Assembly: GCF_011068285.1 (NCBI RefSeq)
Contig: NZ_CP049616.1
Span: forward strand, 4,112,001 to 4,176,000
DNA length: 64,000 nucleotides
Direction of reading: 5' to 3'
DNA from: Flagellimonas oceani
Lineage (GTDB): Bacteria; Bacteroidota; Bacteroidia; Flavobacteriales; Flavobacteriaceae
Shown: piece after piece, positions 32,915 to 42,391 of the stretch
Numbering within the stretch: position 1 is the stretch's first letter
Layout: each line of letters starts with the position of its first letter
Translations under genes and position numbers: made by a program
The notes under the pieces: model-generated
Databases searched by the model: none
Told to the model about the DNA's origin: nothing
The model's input: only the letters and a program-made list of their open reading frames with translations

Positions 32915-33901
32915 ATGCGATCCGTTTTAAAAAGTAGTTTGTTCAGGAACAGTATTTATCAAAAAGAATACTCGAAGGACTTTTTGGCCGATGAGTTGAT
33001 CGAAAATAAGATCAACATCGATGCGGATGGTGTTTCTGGTACCATTAGGGAAACCCAGTTGGATGGGATTTTTGTGGTGAACAAAGACATTAATGCCCCG
33101 AACGGATACAGTTTTGAGGTTTCCAACAATTTTTCCGTTTTTGTGCTACATTTTGAAATTGCGGGGAATTATTGCTACACGCCCAAGGGAGGGGAGCAAC
33201 CTCTTTTAGAGATTGGGGGATTTGAGTACAACATGTTCTATCTTCCAAGAACAAACGGTATTCTCGAGTACAAGGGTAACCCAAGGCGTACCCTTGAAAT
33301 TATTTTTACGCAGGGCCTGATCAAGAAGTTGATAGGGGAAGACTATGCCCAGGTTTTGGAAAAGATCGGTACTGCAGTTGAAAAGGGCGAACCGATCGTT
33401 TTTTGGAAACGGCCCTGCCCGATTTCTCCTGAACTGAGCAGAGTTTTGGAAGCGATTATCTCTTGCCCGTTTGATGGAAGGTTGAAAAAGACGTATTTGC
33501 AGTCCAGGATTACCACCTTGTTGCTCGATATTTTGATTCAGGCGAACGCAAAGCACAGCCCTGTTCCAAAGATAGATATGCCCAATGCGGACATGAATAG
33601 TTTACGCATTGTGGAGCATCATATAAAAGCAAACTTGAATACCTCCCTGTGCATTTCCCAGCTTACGGTCGTAGCAGGATTCAATGCATCAAAACTGAAA
33701 AGGGAATTTAAAAGGACATATGGCACCACCATATTCAAGTACATCACACAATTACGGATGGAAACTGCCAGTGATTTGATCGTGAACAGGGGTTTGACGA
33801 TTGCTCAGGCGGCACACGAAGTCGGGTATTCCAACCCACAACATTTTACCAATGCGTTCAAGCGCACAATGGGATATTTGCCCAGCGCCCTTAAAAATTG
33901 A
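32915..33901 (+). CDS. AraC-family transcriptional regulator (PchR-like)
   Basis: 328 residues. The C-terminal 100 residues (about 225-328) hold the two HTH motifs of AraC proteins ('CISQLTVVAGFNASKLKREFKRTYGTTIF', 'TIAQAAHEVGYSNPQHFTNAFKRTMGYLPS'). The N-terminal half is a ligand-sensing region of the PchR type, found in regulators of siderophore receptors. It is divergent from the TonB receptor and probably controls it. The ATG at 32915 follows AAAGGAAG closely. Confidence 0.9.
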   Translation: MRSVLKSSLFRNSIYQKEYSKDFLADELIENKINIDADGVSGTIRETQLDGIFVVNKDINAPNGYSFEVSNNFSVFVLHFEIAGNYCYTPKGGEQPLLEIGGFEYNMFYLPRTNGILEYKGNPRRTLEIIFTQGLIKKLIGEDYAQVLEKIGTAVEKGEPIVFWKRPCPISPELSRVLEAIISCPFDGRLKKTYLQSRITTLLLDILIQANAKHSPVPKIDMPNADMNSLRIVEHHIKANLNTSLCISQLTVVAGFNASKLKREFKRTYGTTIFKYITQLRMETASDLIVNRGLTIAQAAHEVGYSNPQHFTNAFKRTMGYLPSALKN

Positions 33902-33944
33902 TTTCTTTATAAAAGGGGCATGGCATTTGGTGAAGGTATTAATG

Positions 33945-34523
33945 TCAATTCTTCAATTGAGCGTTTTTAACGAGTTTCTTCAGCGGAACGCCATCGATCA
34001 GCACATCTTTTAATACGGCATCACCATTTTTTACCTGGATCAGGGCGTATGTGGTTTTTGTGGTATCCATTTGGGATTCTCGATAAGTGATCTCTGCATC
34101 TTTGGCCTTGGATTCCTCCATGTAAAATCGGTTAAAAGGGTAGTCGATAGTTAAATTGTTCTCGCCATTTCCGGACACAAACCATACTTTGGCTTTTACA
34201 AAGTCCTGATCGCTCGAAGGTATTTGTTTGGAAACGGAGTCTATTTCTGCAAATCCGGATGTATCCGTTTTTAGGAGCACGTACACTTCCTCTCCTCGGC
34301 GCCAGTCCGTTTCATCTTGCACCGTATAGTTGGTTTCTTCAAAACTCAAAGTGATGTATTTTCCCCGAAAAGGATCATTTGGGTCAATGGGAGCTGTCTT
34401 GAATTTATATTCGGCACCGTCTTTTAATATACTTTCTTGGTTCCATATCATTTTGGCAGGAACGTAGAGCTGCACCAATGCCACCACGGCAAAAATGAGT
34501 AGTTGATTTTTCTTATTCATCAT
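33945..34523 (-). CDS. GDYXXLXY-domain membrane-anchored protein
   Basis: 192 residues with an N-terminal membrane anchor (about 7-25) and 'PNDPFRGKYITLSFEE', the family signature (normally G-D-Y-x-x-L-x-Y; here G-K-Y-I-T-L-S-F). Such proteins are regularly encoded beside DUF2157 or DUF4401 membrane proteins, as here with an 11-base overlap. Function unknown; an envelope complex with the neighbour is likely. Confidence 0.85.
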   Translation of the reverse strand: MMNKKNQLLIFAVVALVQLYVPAKMIWNQESILKDGAEYKFKTAPIDPNDPFRGKYITLSFEETNYTVQDETDWRRGEEVYVLLKTDTSGFAEIDSVSKQIPSSDQDFVKAKVWFVSGNGENNLTIDYPFNRFYMEESKAKDAEITYRESQMDTTKTTYALIQVKNGDAVLKDVLIDGVPLKKLVKNAQLKN

Positions 34524-35796
34524 TTCCCTGTCTTTTTCGAATCATTCTATAGTTGGCAAAAAAGAACCCGACACCTACCGATACAAATAATAGTCCGCGG
34601 ATAACAAAGCTTAGGTCCGTATCAAAAAATCGACATACGATCAATGCAGCAATTATAAGTAGTCCATAGTTGAGAATGCCCAAATGGTCTTGTTTTGATC
34701 CAGCTCGAACGGTAAGTATCCCAACGGCAAAAACCATAAGATTTATCAAGAATACCGCTATTGGCGAAAAGGTTCCAATGAAGAATATGGGGATAAAAAC
34801 CAAAAAGGCAACCGCAAAAGGAGGAAGGTTTTTAATCGATGACGATTTTAACCTTACATACAACAGCACTATAGCCAGTATAGACAATATGATGGTGATG
34901 ATAAATTCTGGAGAAGCAATAATGTCGCTCAGGAACATTTCTTTTTTTATGAAATGCTCCCAAAACTCGTTAAAACTTAATATCAATAAGATAATTACGG
35001 TGCCCAAACTTCCCAACAGGGTATAGGCGTTTTTTTTGATTTCATCCAAGAGAAACTTACTTGTTCCAAAAAGATAGAACAGCCCGAACAAAGATGAGTA
35101 TGCCAAGAACATGAGTTCGTCCATCTGCTTGGAAAAGACACCAAGAACGGCGGTAAGGGATAGCGCAATAAACCAATTATGAAAACGTACAAAGTTGCTT
35201 TTTGGACTGTTCTTGAGCAAAAGGTAATAATGCGGGACCATGGCGGCAATCAATAACCAATAGCTGTAGGGTTCGGTGGTAGGGTAATCCCAATAACCGG
35301 TTTCGCAAGCATAATAGGTGGTCCCCACAATGTATAGCAACGAAACCATAGAAGACTTCATGACATAAACAAGGGGCAATCCCAGGATCATCCAAGTAAG
35401 TAGATAGGAGCTTAAGTTTCCGGGAATATTGTAAATCTGACTGATCAAGGCGATGCTGGCGCCAACGGCAAAGAACAAAAAAACCGATGTGCCTTCTGTC
35501 CATGCCTTATTTTGGTTCTTTTTGAGCAGGGTAAACACACACAGAGCCTGACCGATCAACAATGGAAGAAAAGCAGCGGCCGTTTTTAAACCACGCGAAA
35601 GCTCGTCCCAGTTATGCGCAATTATTAAAATAACGCCCAAGCCTACCAAAATGGCCCCTAAAATGCCAAAAACAACAAAAAGCTTATTGGAGGAAGGGTC
35701 TTTTTTGTTTTTATAGTACAATTCGATTTTTGCCGCGGTATCCTTGGAGATTACCCCGGCACGTTCAAGTTCTGGCAGGTCGTTGAGAATACTCAT
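34513..35796 (-). CDS. DUF2157 multi-pass membrane protein
   Basis: 427 residues. The N-terminal 45 residues are soluble ('LPELERAGVISKDTAAKIELYY', the DUF2157 start), followed by about 12-14 hydrophobic segments to the end. No catalytic motif. Always next to a GDYXXLXY protein in this group; translation is coupled by overlap. Function unknown. Confidence 0.87.
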   Translation of the reverse strand: MSILNDLPELERAGVISKDTAAKIELYYKNKKDPSSNKLFVVFGILGAILVGLGVILIIAHNWDELSRGLKTAAAFLPLLIGQALCVFTLLKKNQNKAWTEGTSVFLFFAVGASIALISQIYNIPGNLSSYLLTWMILGLPLVYVMKSSMVSLLYIVGTTYYACETGYWDYPTTEPYSYWLLIAAMVPHYYLLLKNSPKSNFVRFHNWFIALSLTAVLGVFSKQMDELMFLAYSSLFGLFYLFGTSKFLLDEIKKNAYTLLGSLGTVIILLILSFNEFWEHFIKKEMFLSDIIASPEFIITIILSILAIVLLYVRLKSSSIKNLPPFAVAFLVFIPIFFIGTFSPIAVFLINLMVFAVGILTVRAGSKQDHLGILNYGLLIIAALIVCRFFDTDLSFVIRGLLFVSVGVGFFFANYRMIRKRQGNDE

Positions 35797-35797
35797 A

Positions 35798-35840
35798 GTC
35801 CTGTGTTTGTAGGTTAAGTCCTGTGTTAAATCAGGTTAAG
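35798..35840. repeat. Imperfect tandem repeat of ~20 bp before the DUF2157 gene
   Basis: GTCCTGTGTT occurs at 35798 and 35818 and AGGTTAAG at 35811 and 35833, giving two units of 20-22 bases immediately upstream of the DUF2157 start. The spacing of two helical turns suggests a protein-binding site. The rest of the 273-base gap to 36071 is AT-rich with nothing else supportable. Confidence 0.4.
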
Positions 35841-36070
35841 ATACATAATTATTGCAAAGTTCGGAGATAAGGTGTAAGATTGGTAGAAAGACTTTATTCA
35901 TCTTAGCAATTGCTTTTCCGTATTGTTTCCCTTTTTTTAATGCCAACTTCACCTTTACATCAAATTTGGTCGATAAAATCGCCCCAATTTTGAAATGCAA
36001 AGATTTTTTTTATACTTTTTCCATACAATCACAATAGTTGAATAACTTAGGATAAGTAACCCGCAACACC

Positions 36071-36421
36071 ATGGACAACCTCAAACGCGTAATCGTAGAC
36101 TATAAAAAACTCACCTCCGAGGTACTCAAGCTTTTGGTGGAAAAATATCCTGATGGCTATGGGGATGACGACGTTATCAACTTCAAGAATATAAAAGGAG
36201 AATATATAGAGGCCGTAGAAGTATCTACCGAGGACACCAAATATCTGGTAAAGATCAGCTCAAAACTGGAACGAACCATGGCCGATTTCGATGAGGATGA
36301 TAACGAGGACGATAATTTTGATTCGGAGGATTACGAAAAAATCCCCGATGAAGAGGAAGGCTTTTCCGATTCCGATGATGATTCCGATTCTGATGACTCC
36401 GACTCCGATGAGGACGAATAA
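36071..36421 (+). CDS. Small protein with strongly acidic Asp/Ser tail
   Basis: 116 residues. The first ~75 residues are an ordinary mixed domain ('VLKLLVEKYPDGYGDDDVINFKN', 'YIEAVEVSTEDTKYLVKIS'); the last ~40 are almost only Asp, Glu and Ser, with DSD repeats. Similar flavobacterial proteins are sometimes labelled 'DNA primase', without basis here. The tail could mimic nucleic acid or bind cations (inference). It ends 3 bases before the convergent dehydrogenase gene. Confidence 0.8.
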   Translation: MDNLKRVIVDYKKLTSEVLKLLVEKYPDGYGDDDVINFKNIKGEYIEAVEVSTEDTKYLVKISSKLERTMADFDEDDNEDDNFDSEDYEKIPDEEEGFSDSDDDSDSDDSDSDEDE

Positions 36422-36424
36422 TCG

Positions 36425-37366
36425 TTAACCTTTCAGATTATCCAGCATTTCTTTTGTGGTCTGTTCCAAGTTGAACTTGGGCTTCCAGCCCCACTCATTT
36501 CTTGCTTCCGTATCGTCAATGCTACTGGGCCAGGAATCGGCAATCTCTTGTCTAAAATCCGGAGCGTAGCTTATTTCAAAACCTGGAATATGGGCATTTA
36601 TGCTTTTGGCCATCTGTTCAGGAGTAAAGTTCATGCCGGCCAAATTGTAGGAAGACCTCACTTTTATTTGCTCCGATGGGCTTTCCATTAAATTAATGGT
36701 CGCTCTGATGGCATCGTCCATATACATCATGGGAAGTTCGGTATCACTCTTCAAAAAGCACTCATACGCACCTTTTTTAAGGGCTTCATGATAAATTTCT
36801 ACCGCATAATCGGTAGTGCCCCCGCCTGGCATCGTTTTCCAGCTTATCAGCCCGGGGTAGCGCACACTTCTAACATCCACACCATATTTTTTGTGATAGT
36901 ATTCGCACCACCTTTCCCCCGATTGCTTACTAATGCCATACACCGTACTGGGTTCCATAATGGTGTTTTGCGGTGTGTTGTTTTTTGGCGTGTTTGGGCC
37001 AAAAACAGCTATGCTGGACGGCCAGAACACTTTGGATATTTTTTTGTCCTTCGCCAAGTTGAGCACATTGAACAAAGAGTTCATGTTCAGGTTCCAAGCA
37101 CGCATGGGAAATTTCTCCGCAGTGGCACTGAGCATGGCCGCCATTAAATAAACTTCATCAATCTCGTAGTGCATTACCACATCCTCAATAGCGGCATAAT
37201 TGGTCGCGTCCAAAAGTTCAAAAGGCCCCGATTGCATCAGGGCATCGCCGCCCTCGCGAATATCGCTTGCGATTACATTCTCAGCACCGTACTTGGTTCT
37301 GAGTTCAAAGGTGAGTTCCGTTCCAATTTGGCCACAGGCGCCAATGATCAATATGGGCTTATGCAT
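36425..37366 (-). CDS. SDR-type L-threonine 3-dehydrogenase
   Basis: 313 residues. 'ILIIGACGQIGTELTFELRTKYGAENVIASDIR' is the NAD-binding glycine motif in the form typical of the short-chain (UDP-galactose-epimerase-like) threonine dehydrogenases. The catalytic pair is in 'YGISKQSGERW' (Tyr-x3-Lys), and 'SVRYPGLISWKTMPGGGTTDYAV' is a substrate-loop hallmark. It should oxidise L-threonine to 2-amino-3-ketobutyrate in the cytosol. Convergent with the acidic-tail gene. Confidence 0.88.
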   Translation of the reverse strand: MHKPILIIGACGQIGTELTFELRTKYGAENVIASDIREGGDALMQSGPFELLDATNYAAIEDVVMHYEIDEVYLMAAMLSATAEKFPMRAWNLNMNSLFNVLNLAKDKKISKVFWPSSIAVFGPNTPKNNTPQNTIMEPSTVYGISKQSGERWCEYYHKKYGVDVRSVRYPGLISWKTMPGGGTTDYAVEIYHEALKKGAYECFLKSDTELPMMYMDDAIRATINLMESPSEQIKVRSSYNLAGMNFTPEQMAKSINAHIPGFEISYAPDFRQEIADSWPSSIDDTEARNEWGWKPKFNLEQTTKEMLDNLKG

Positions 37367-37430
37367 TAAAAATGAAGTTAATTTAGTTCAGTCGCAAAGA
37401 TACCCTTTATTAAAATTTGTACATTCGCTT

Positions 37431-37928
37431 ATGCAAAAATTGTTAGGTATTCTTGTTTTGATAGTGCTTCTGGGCGCCTGTAAAAAGGCCAAGGAAGCCC
37501 CTGTTGAGGTGAACACCGAGGCGTTGGAGTTCAACTATCAAAAAATGCCCGAAAAATTTGATATCAATGCCGAAGCTGCTGCCATAGTAGCTGATTGGCC
37601 GCAGTTCAAAGACTTGAACAGTAGTATTGATGTACTTTACAAGGCGACCAATAACGAAGACTTGGCCCTGGCCATTGACGACTTAATAGAAAAGGAGAAA
37701 AAACTGGCCGAAGCAAAATACCCGGAACTATTTGATACCTATCAGATAAAGAGCAGACAAATGGTAATGCGGACTTTCCTGTACAAAGTGAAGGCCAGTA
37801 TTATGGAAAATCAACCCACAACGGCTCCTGCCATTAAAGTTTTGGAAGCTTATAACTCCATGCGAAAGCAGTTGAATGTAATCATGAACAGCCAGTTGGA
37901 CAAAAAATTGATTCTAGATGAAACGTAA
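37431..37928 (+). CDS. Small lipoprotein of unknown function
   Basis: 165 residues from the ATG at 37431, chosen because it gives a lipobox (LLGAC, Cys17); the longer frame from 37200 reads through the neighbouring promoter region. The mature part is helical ('DDLIEKEKKLAEAKYPELF', 'RTFLYKVKASIMENQP'), no known motif. It overlaps the next gene by 11 bases. Confidence 0.8.
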   Translation: MQKLLGILVLIVLLGACKKAKEAPVEVNTEALEFNYQKMPEKFDINAEAAAIVADWPQFKDLNSSIDVLYKATNNEDLALAIDDLIEKEKKLAEAKYPELFDTYQIKSRQMVMRTFLYKVKASIMENQPTTAPAIKVLEAYNSMRKQLNVIMNSQLDKKLILDET

Positions 37929-38418
37929 CATTATATTACTCGGATTTTTGATGGCGTCCCTTGCCATATTTGCACAGGATGCGGAAAAAGATAAAATCAA
38001 TATGGTTTTGGATGGTTGGCACCTTGCTGCCGCAAATGCCGATTTCGAGGCATATTTTGATAAAATGACGAAAGACGGTGTCTTCTTGGGAACCGATGCC
38101 ATGGAAAACTGGCAGAACGATGAGTTCAGGGAATTTTCCAAACCTTATTTTGATAAAGGGAAAGCGTGGAGCTTTACCGCCGTGGAACGCAACATTTATT
38201 TGGACGAGTCCGAAACCTTTGCTTGGTTCGACGAATTGCTAGACACCCAAATGAAGATTTGCAGGGGTTCCGGAGTGCTTAAAAAAATAAATGGGCAATG
38301 GAAAATTGCCCATTATGTATTGTCAATTGCCGTACCCAACGAGAATGTGGACGAACTGGTGCAAATTAAGCGGGAGAAAGACGATGAATTGCTTCAAGAA
38401 CTAAAAAAGAAGCAATAG
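37918..38418 (+). CDS. Secreted SnoaL/NTF2-like protein
   Basis: 166 residues with a signal peptide (1-19, ending IFAQ). 'DGWHLAAANADFEAYFDKMTKDGVFLGTDAMENW', 'WFDELLDTQMKICRGSGVLKKINGQWKIAHYVLSIAVPN' is the cone-shaped NTF2 fold of DUF4440/SnoaL-like proteins. Flavobacterial members are abundant and uncharacterised. Translated with the preceding lipoprotein through an 11-base overlap. Confidence 0.82.
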   Translation: MKRNIILLGFLMASLAIFAQDAEKDKINMVLDGWHLAAANADFEAYFDKMTKDGVFLGTDAMENWQNDEFREFSKPYFDKGKAWSFTAVERNIYLDESETFAWFDELLDTQMKICRGSGVLKKINGQWKIAHYVLSIAVPNENVDELVQIKREKDDELLQELKKKQ

Positions 38419-39126
38419 TTAGTTCTCGTTGCTCGTGCCCGATGCGGCTTCATTTTTTCTGGATTCCAAAGCTTGTTTGCTCAAGCTTGCCAAATTAAAG
38501 TTAGGGGCTATTTTTAATGCTTCATCAATGGAAGCAATGGCGGCATCAATATTTTCCTTGTCTTGGTTAAAGTCGGCCAAACCCTTCAAATGGTAAAAAG
38601 CAGCTTTTAACGGAACTTCGTACGGCTGCTGTCGCTCATAAAAAGCATATTTCATCTCGTCCGTGGCATTGGCAATACCATATTCGATATTTGTAACGGC
38701 ACCGGCCATATCACCCGTCTGAATTTTAAGATCGGCCATTTCATACGCCAAGTAGGGGGAAGGATTTCTGGAATTCAACTCCTCGAAATGTTCCAATGCC
38801 CTTTTGGGCTGGTTCAAAGACTTTAAGGAAAAGGCCTTTACCTGTACTGCCAGGTCCGAATCATCGGCATTCTTTTCAATGCCTATGGTGTTCAATGCCT
38901 GCATGTGTTTGCCATTGTTCATGTAAACAAAGGCCAAGGTGTCCCTTCTCTCTTTGGAAGGGGAAATAACATTTAAGTGTGTCAGTGCGCTTATTACACC
39001 ATTAATATCACCTTGAAGGCGCATTTCTTTGTAATAGGCATTGTAATGTTTTAGGAGTGCGTCGTTTGTTTGGGAAATACCTGTAAAGCCCACTAATAGG
39101 AGCAGCAAGAGTACAGTCTTTTTCAT
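38419..39126 (-). CDS. Secreted TPR-repeat protein
   Basis: 235 residues with a signal peptide (1-18, ending GISQ). Helical repeats of TPR kind span the mature part ('ALLKHYNAYYKEMRLQGD', 'KRALEHFEELNSRNPSPYLAYEMADLK', 'NIDAAIASIDEALKIAPNFNLASLS'). Likely a periplasmic scaffold; partner unknown. It abuts the SnoaL-like gene end to end. Confidence 0.82.
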   Translation of the reverse strand: MKKTVLLLLLLVGFTGISQTNDALLKHYNAYYKEMRLQGDINGVISALTHLNVISPSKERRDTLAFVYMNNGKHMQALNTIGIEKNADDSDLAVQVKAFSLKSLNQPKRALEHFEELNSRNPSPYLAYEMADLKIQTGDMAGAVTNIEYGIANATDEMKYAFYERQQPYEVPLKAAFYHLKGLADFNQDKENIDAAIASIDEALKIAPNFNLASLSKQALESRKNEAASGTSNEN

Positions 39127-39196
39127 TGATCTTCAATTTAGTGCGCCAAATCTAACAAAATAATCCCAACCCAGCTGTTAAGAATACGATAAGGAA

Positions 39197-40006
39197 TCAG
39201 TAAACCACAGGGGTCATAAAGGTGTGTCCCTTATCCGTAAAATTTTTGCTCAATACTATTTTACCTTTTTTATCTGATAGCTCTGTTCGATAATTGGGAG
39301 CCGGCAGTCCCCTTTTTTGGGCTTCTTCAAAATAGTATACCTGTTTTTTTGGGTGATGTGGATATACCCCATTAAAAATATCGCCCCAGTACTTTTGCCG
39401 TAGAATGGTAAGAATCATGTGGATACAATCGTGAAGATGTATCAAGTTGATGGGGTGATTGCCATTGGTGAGCTGCTCTCTACCGGAAAGCATCGTCACG
39501 GGATGTCGGTCGGGGCCAATCAATCCGCCAAACCTAATGATGGTGGTCTTGAAATTTTTATAGTTCTGAAACATGGCCTCGCATTCCACCAACTGCCTAC
39601 CAGATTCGGTTACGGGCTGTGTAGGTGACTCTTCGGAGACTTCGCCTTCCGCATCTCCATAAACGGCCGTACTGCTCACAAATATGATATGCGACACTTC
39701 GCTCTTTTTTATCTCCGTGATGAGATGTTTGATCTTGTCGACAAAGCTTTCCGTGTTTTTGCCACGAAGTTTTGGCGGAACATTTACGATTAAGGTGTCA
39801 ATGTGGGAAAGAAAATCTTGGATGTCCCCTTCGATGCCATTTTCGGATAGTTGAACTTTGAACGAATTGACTCCCTCGTTTTCCAAAACCTCCAATTTGT
39901 TGGAAGATGTAGTAGTGCCATAAACGGTATGCCCATCTTCGATCAACTTTTTGGCAAGGGGCAACCCCAACCATCCACAACCTAAAACGCCAATGTTTTT
40001 ACTCAA
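39197..40006 (-). CDS. NAD(P)-binding SDR-family protein (YeeZ-like)
   Basis: 269 residues. Starts 'IGVLGCGWLGLPLAKKLIEDGHTVYGTTTS', a Rossmann glycine motif; 'SSTAVYGDAEGEVSEESPTQP' is the extended-SDR segment with the usual Tyr, but the Tyr-x3-Lys pair is not clear, so catalysis is uncertain. Substrate unknown. It overlaps the upstream M28 peptidase gene by 8 bases. Confidence 0.83.
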   Translation of the reverse strand: MSKNIGVLGCGWLGLPLAKKLIEDGHTVYGTTTSSNKLEVLENEGVNSFKVQLSENGIEGDIQDFLSHIDTLIVNVPPKLRGKNTESFVDKIKHLITEIKKSEVSHIIFVSSTAVYGDAEGEVSEESPTQPVTESGRQLVECEAMFQNYKNFKTTIIRFGGLIGPDRHPVTMLSGREQLTNGNHPINLIHLHDCIHMILTILRQKYWGDIFNGVYPHHPKKQVYYFEEAQKRGLPAPNYRTELSDKKGKIVLSKNFTDKGHTFMTPVVY

Positions 40007-42269
40007 ATCGTAATGTTTTTATCGTCAATATAGCATCATTTAGGACAAATGGTGTAGGAATGCTGTTTTTTGGGCGTTCCGGAATGCTAAAATCAGGATG
40101 AGTCAGTAGATTGTTGGAGGCTTCGTACAGGGTCAGTTCCAAAACGGAATCCTTTGGGAACTCCAATTGCAGCTCTGTGAAATTGTTATCGGAGATGTAA
40201 TGTGTAACCAACCTGTTCTTTCGGTTTTCCAAAAAATAGGGGGATAATTCAATGCGATTTACTTTGGCTTTGCCCAATTTTATCGGGTTTGTGAATATCT
40301 CCAAACGGTTTACATCTCTCTTTGGCATAATGCAGATTTCAATTACCCTATTACTACCAATAATTGTGTCGAGTACCGTATCAATGTACGGTGCCGGAAT
40401 TTCTTTCTTCGGCGCATCGGCAACATAATTCAAGTTCGTACGGTACTTACTGGAAATTGTCTCTGCTTCGGGCTTTCGTTTGTCACCCCCTAAAAATTGG
40501 CCGTTCCAATCAATCAGAACATTGTCGTAAGTGGCCCATTGGGCAGTATCGGTATCTGCATTATAAATGTAGAGGAGGCTACTGGGTTTTGGTCTTTCTT
40601 CGTTAAAACTGGATTGGATGTGGCTGGTGATTCCGAAGGCAAAAAAGAGGAACAAAAATAGATACGCCAATCGCCCTTTACTTTTCAACTGACCAAAAAA
40701 CGGGAGTACCAAGAAGAACAATAGTGTTGTGAACAGCGTTGCGGCGACCATCATTTTTAGACCAAGGCCAACGGGGAACATTTTAATGAACGGTGAGTAG
40801 ATCAGCACGGCGGGCAAGGCCAAGAACACCATTAGGAAGGCATTTGGCTTTTCTTGGTTGATGGTCACCAAAAGCCCTGCCAATAAACCGTAGAGCGGTA
40901 CAATAAAAAAGCTCGCTCCCTTTAAATATTGCGCAACCAATCCGCAAATGATCAACCAAATGAATATTGGGGCCACCAATAAATTGGGCGTACTGGTTCT
41001 TCGGAATTTATGATAGGTGTAAAAACAAACAAAGAGGGAGAACATAACATACACGGCAATGTAGATGTGGCCATTGTAAGTGAATCCATGAAGCATATCC
41101 TTAAAGCCGGGATACCACCAAGTGACGATGGACCAACAAAAATAACCTGCAAGCCCGTTGACGATTAACGTGATCAGTGCGGGCACAAATCCCTTGAGAA
41201 CATCCTTGATATTAAGCATTTTCTTTTTGAATCCAAAAAACAGCAACAGTACAAATGCAAGCACTGCAAAGGCGAACATGGGCCAGATCCATTCAAAGGG
41301 GTAGGAGACCATCCGATAGAGTGGAAGGTTATAGTACACTTCATCGCTCAAACTTTTAAGGTTGTTAAGGTCGGCATCGCTAAAATAGCTAAGCAACGGC
41401 ATTAAATAGCTGCTTTGATGTGCCAGGGTGTTCCTGTCCAACCGTTCATAGGTGTCCAATGCAGTGTGGTAATCAAAGTGGTCATCGATAAAGGCAAAAT
41501 TGAAGCCATCAATATCAGCATCCTCCCTAAAAACGGTAAGGTCGGTATCGTTAGGGAGCATTTTGTAAATACTATAGGCGAGTGAATTGGCCACGGGAAA
41601 TGCTGGGTTGGCCTCCTTGAATTCCTTTATCAGTTTGGCATTGCCCCGATTGGTTTCGATGAGCATGTAGCTGGGTCCGCCACTGCCGCGTGCCTCAAAA
41701 TTAAGGACCAGCCCTACATCTTTGGCCCAAGGATGGTTGTTCACAAAAAGGTCGGCACCGTTAAGGCCCAGTTCCTCGGCATCGGAAATTAGAACAATGA
41801 TATCGTTTTGTGGGGTTTTGTTCTCGCTCAAGAATGCGCGCACCCCTTCCAAAATAGTGGCGACACCGCTACCGGCATCACTAGCTCCGTAGGAGGAATG
41901 TGGACTGCTATCGTAGTGAGAGAGCAAAAGAAGCGCTTTGCCATCTCCACTTCCCTCTATTCTTGCCAAAATATTGGTGGCCTTGCTCAAGTTGCCCCAA
42001 TCGCCTGCCGTATACCCTTCTTGGACAATGGTCTTCAGCCCCATTTTGTTCAGTTCGGAAATGATGTAGTCCTTGGTGCGTTCATGTCCCGGAAAACCGA
42101 CCGCATGGGGTTCTTTGGACAATTGTTCCACATGTTCCAAAGCCCTATCGGTGGAAAAGGATTCCTTGGGAATCTTCTCGTCTGCATCATAGGTGGGCAT
42201 CAAGGATTTAAAGCTCCAATAAACAGCGGCAAAAAGAAGTATCAGGGCAAGGGTTCTTGAAAATTTCAT
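39999..42269 (-). CDS. M28-family zinc aminopeptidase with membrane-embedded C-terminal half
   Basis: 756 residues: N-terminal anchor (about 7-24), M28 peptidase domain (about 45-300) with the zinc ligands in 'LLLLSHYDSSPHSSYGASDAGSGVA' (His, Asp), 'VLISDAEELGLNGADLF' (Glu-Glu) and later His in 'HFDYHTALDT', then about 8-9 membrane segments (about 325-560) and a soluble C-terminal beta domain. This is the layout of eukaryotic Fxna/ERMP1-like and bacterial membrane M28 peptidases. Substrate unknown. Confidence 0.9.
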   Translation of the reverse strand: MKFSRTLALILLFAAVYWSFKSLMPTYDADEKIPKESFSTDRALEHVEQLSKEPHAVGFPGHERTKDYIISELNKMGLKTIVQEGYTAGDWGNLSKATNILARIEGSGDGKALLLLSHYDSSPHSSYGASDAGSGVATILEGVRAFLSENKTPQNDIIVLISDAEELGLNGADLFVNNHPWAKDVGLVLNFEARGSGGPSYMLIETNRGNAKLIKEFKEANPAFPVANSLAYSIYKMLPNDTDLTVFREDADIDGFNFAFIDDHFDYHTALDTYERLDRNTLAHQSSYLMPLLSYFSDADLNNLKSLSDEVYYNLPLYRMVSYPFEWIWPMFAFAVLAFVLLLFFGFKKKMLNIKDVLKGFVPALITLIVNGLAGYFCWSIVTWWYPGFKDMLHGFTYNGHIYIAVYVMFSLFVCFYTYHKFRRTSTPNLLVAPIFIWLIICGLVAQYLKGASFFIVPLYGLLAGLLVTINQEKPNAFLMVFLALPAVLIYSPFIKMFPVGLGLKMMVAATLFTTLLFFLVLPFFGQLKSKGRLAYLFLFLFFAFGITSHIQSSFNEERPKPSSLLYIYNADTDTAQWATYDNVLIDWNGQFLGGDKRKPEAETISSKYRTNLNYVADAPKKEIPAPYIDTVLDTIIGSNRVIEICIMPKRDVNRLEIFTNPIKLGKAKVNRIELSPYFLENRKNRLVTHYISDNNFTELQLEFPKDSVLELTLYEASNNLLTHPDFSIPERPKNSIPTPFVLNDAILTIKTLRFE

Positions 42270-42391
42270 GGTATAGCGTTGTTGGAATCTAAATGTATGA
42301 ATTTCTAAAAGGTTCTCATATTTTGATGGCCAAAATTAGGTTATTCGCTAAAAAAGTCTATATTTATTGTTCAACTTTAAAATCTAACCGT

